Assembly: GCA_946480485.1 (NCBI GenBank)
Contig: CAMLJW010000237.1
Coordinates: 1-7,875 of the forward strand
Source of the DNA: an uncultured Streptomyces sp.
GTDB taxonomy: Bacteria; Actinomycetota; Actinomycetes; Streptomycetales; Streptomycetaceae
Direction: 5' to 3'
Length of the DNA: 7,875 nt
Shown: positions 6,407 through 7,875 of the stretch, one piece after another
Numbering within the stretch: position 1 is the stretch's first letter
Layout: each line of letters opens with the position of its first letter
Program-made: the position numbers and the translations under genes
Notes under the pieces: model-generated
Database searches by the model: none
What the model was told of the DNA's origin: nothing
Seen by the model: the letters and a program-made list of their open reading frames with translations, nothing else

Positions 6407-7693
6407 ATGGCTGTCGTACGTGACCTGCGCGTACTCCTGCGCTTCCGGAACTTCCGGAGGCTGCTCGCCGTGCGGCTGCTGTCGCAGGGTGCGGATGGGG
6501 TGTATCAGGTCGCGCTCGCCACGTACGTCGTGTTCTCGCCGGAGAGGCAGACCTCGGCCGCCGCGATCGCCTCGGCGATGGCGGTGCTCCTCCTCCCGTA
6601 CTCGATCATCGGCCCCTTCGCGGGCGTTCTGCTGGACCGCTGGCAGCGCCGGCAGGTCCTTCTTTACGGGAACCTTCTGCGGGCGCTGCTGGCATCCCTG
6701 ACGGCCGTCCTGATCGTGAGCAGCGTGCCGGACTGGCTGTTCTATGCTTCCGCGTTGTGTGTCACGGGGGTCAACCGTTTTGTCCTGGCCGGCCTGTCCG
6801 CCGCGCTGCCCCGTGTCGTCGACTCCGAGCGCCTGGTGATGGCCAACTCCGTGTCGCCCACGGCCGGGACGCTCGCCGCGACCGCGGGCGGCGGTCTCGC
6901 TTTCGTCGTACGGCTCTTCGTCTCTGACTCCGACGCCGCGGTCGTCCTCGTCGGGGCGGCGCTCTACCTGTGCGCGGCGCTGGCCTCGCTGCCCATGGCA
7001 CCAGAACTGCTAGGCCCCGATGAGGAGTTGGTGCAGCCGCGGCTGAAGGCTGCCGTGGCGGGCACAGCACATGGGCTGGCGGCCGGCGCGCACCATCTCG
7101 CCGAGCCCGCACGCCGCGAGGCCGCCTGGGCACTGACCGCGATGACACTCATGCGGTTCTGTTACGGTGCCCTGACTGTCATGGTGCTGATGCTCTGTCG
7201 GTACGCATGGTCATCCGGCCCGCAGGACGACGGTCTCGGTCTTCTGGGGCTTGCCGTGGGGATCTCCGGTGCGGGTTTCTTCGCCGCGGCGGTGGTGACC
7301 CCGTCGGCGGCCGGGAAGCTCGGGCCGAGCGGCTGGATGGTCGCCTGCGCCGGATCCGCCGCGGTCCTGGAACCCGCGCTCGGTCTGTCATTCTCCGAAG
7401 TACCCATATTGATCGCGGCTTTCGTACTGGGCCTGACCACCCAGGGTGCGAAGATCGCCACCGATACGCTGGTCCAGTCGTCCGTGGACGACGGCTTCCG
7501 CGGCCGGATCTTCTCCGTGTACGACGTCCTGTTCAACATCGCCTTCGTCGGTGCCGCCGCGGTGGCCGCCCTGATGTTGCCTCCTGATGGCCGCTCAGTC
7601 CATGTGGTGGTCACGGTGGCCGTTGTCTACGCGGCGATTGCTGCAGCCATGGCCCGCTTTGACTTCAGTAAGTGTCACATCAATGACACATAG
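6407..7693 (+). CDS. major facilitator superfamily transporter (MFS_3/EntS-like exporter type)
   Basis: 428 residues. It starts with RDLRVLLRFRNFRRLL (5-20), the basic segment before helix 1 that is typical of this MFS branch. A motif-A-like loop follows between helices 2 and 3: GPFAGVLLDRWQRRQVLL (69-86). About 10-12 hydrophobic segments follow, with a long polar central loop (~200-240) and RGRIFSVYDVLFN (365-377) in the second half. The family exports small molecules using the proton gradient; substrate cannot be read from sequence. The gene is 97 bp from ino1 behind a strong hairpin, so it may be transcribed separately; I see no convincing promoter in the gap. The C-terminus is a short polar tail. 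Confidence 0.9.
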   Translation: MAVVRDLRVLLRFRNFRRLLAVRLLSQGADGVYQVALATYVVFSPERQTSAAAIASAMAVLLLPYSIIGPFAGVLLDRWQRRQVLLYGNLLRALLASLTAVLIVSSVPDWLFYASALCVTGVNRFVLAGLSAALPRVVDSERLVMANSVSPTAGTLAATAGGGLAFVVRLFVSDSDAAVVLVGAALYLCAALASLPMAPELLGPDEELVQPRLKAAVAGTAHGLAAGAHHLAEPARREAAWALTAMTLMRFCYGALTVMVLMLCRYAWSSGPQDDGLGLLGLAVGISGAGFFAAAVVTPSAAGKLGPSGWMVACAGSAAVLEPALGLSFSEVPILIAAFVLGLTTQGAKIATDTLVQSSVDDGFRGRIFSVYDVLFNIAFVGAAAVAALMLPPDGRSVHVVVTVAVVYAAIAAAMARFDFSKCHINDT

Positions 7694-7802
7694 CCTCGCT
7701 GGGCTACAGAGTTGTCAGCGTGGGCCGGTAACCCCAAGTACGCCGAATACACCGAGACGGGTGACAGCAGCGACTTCGCCCTCTGCCTGTCGGAGTACTC
7801 TA

Positions 7803-7866
7803 GGGTGCGGATACGCCGAGGGCCGGTGTTTCACCTGAAACAACGGGCCGCCGCGGGTCCGCACCC
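7803..7866. repeat. 64-bp imperfect inverted repeat centred on a parS-like site
   Basis: Outer arms GGGTGCGGA (7803-7811) and TCCGCACCC (7858-7866) are exact 9-bp reverse complements. Across the full dyad I count 25 complementary pairs of 32. The centre, between 7834 and 7835, coincides with the centre of the parS-like 16-mer. It could form an RNA or cruciform hairpin and may be a bidirectional terminator. Confidence 0.6.
7827..7842. other. parS: degenerate parS site (one mismatch)
   Basis: TGTTTCACCTGAAACA differs from the 16-bp parS consensus only at position 9 (C instead of G), breaking the central CG step. One-mismatch sites are known among Streptomyces parS copies. With the perfect pair about 6.4 kb away, this is likely a weaker ParB site. 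Confidence 0.7.
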
Positions 7867-7875
7867 CGGTGGCGG

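Larger units (their letters stand above)
7694..7875. other. intergenic region at the right edge
   Basis: 182 bp after the MFS stop with no recognisable gene. TACGCCGA occurs twice (7739-7746, 7812-7819). The distal part is occupied by the dyad around a parS-like sequence. The next gene lies outside the window. Confidence 0.6.

Noticed and set aside
7672..7689. 6-bp hairpin GTGTCA/TGACAC near the MFS stop codon
   Set aside because: Short, inside the last codons, with no U-tract; too weak to call a terminator.
7771..7801. TACTCT (7796-7801) as a -10 box of a further gene
   Set aside because: No acceptable -35 at the right distance and no gene visible downstream within the window.
7587..7838. 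83-codon plus-strand frame running past the MFS stop
   Set aside because: Out of frame with the MFS gene, no ribosome site, and it reads through the parS-like dyad.

Overview
The window is high-GC actinobacterial DNA, almost certainly Streptomyces. Evidence: strong G/C bias at third codon positions, GGAGG-type ribosome binding sites, an inositol-3-phosphate synthase of the short actinobacterial type, a PadR regulator, a class A penicillin-binding protein with a Pro/Thr-rich tail, and perfect copies of the chromosomal parS site. From memory, the gene order matches the S. coelicolor region around SCO3898-SCO3902. It also resembles the Mycobacterium tuberculosis block ino1 / padR-like / ponA1 / GT87 gene (Rv0046c to Rv0051). 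Both lie close to oriC, so this is a conserved core region and not an accessory island. I see no tRNA, rRNA, CRISPR, insertion sequence or prophage.

Layout. The left half is on the minus strand. A class A PBP (4127 down to 1443) is followed 200 bp later by a GT87/DUF2029 membrane glycosyltransferase (1242 running off the left edge). Two perfect parS sites lie in the gap between them. A 372-bp divergent intergenic region (4128-4499) separates this pair from the right half. It holds two leader stem-loops and a possible ECF-type promoter for the PBP. For the other strand it holds a promoter overlapped by a perfect 33-bp palindrome. The right half is on the plus strand: padR-type regulator (4500-5183), ino1 (5227-6309), a 15-bp hairpin, and an MFS exporter (6407-7693). 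The last 182 bp contain a one-mismatch parS-like site at the exact centre of a 64-bp imperfect dyad.

How the parts fit. Ino1 makes inositol-3-phosphate, the precursor of phosphatidylinositol and mycothiol. The PadR protein is encoded 43 bp upstream, probably on the same transcript. The palindrome over the -10/+1 of their shared promoter is the likely PadR operator, giving an autorepressed padR-ino1 operon. The PBP polymerises and crosslinks peptidoglycan; the GT87 enzyme probably transfers a sugar, likely mannose, from a polyprenyl-phosphate donor at the membrane. The parS sites belong to ParAB chromosome segregation. I did not find a clearly new system. The most distinctive signals are the PadR-operator candidate, the parS pair, and the dyad-embedded degenerate parS.
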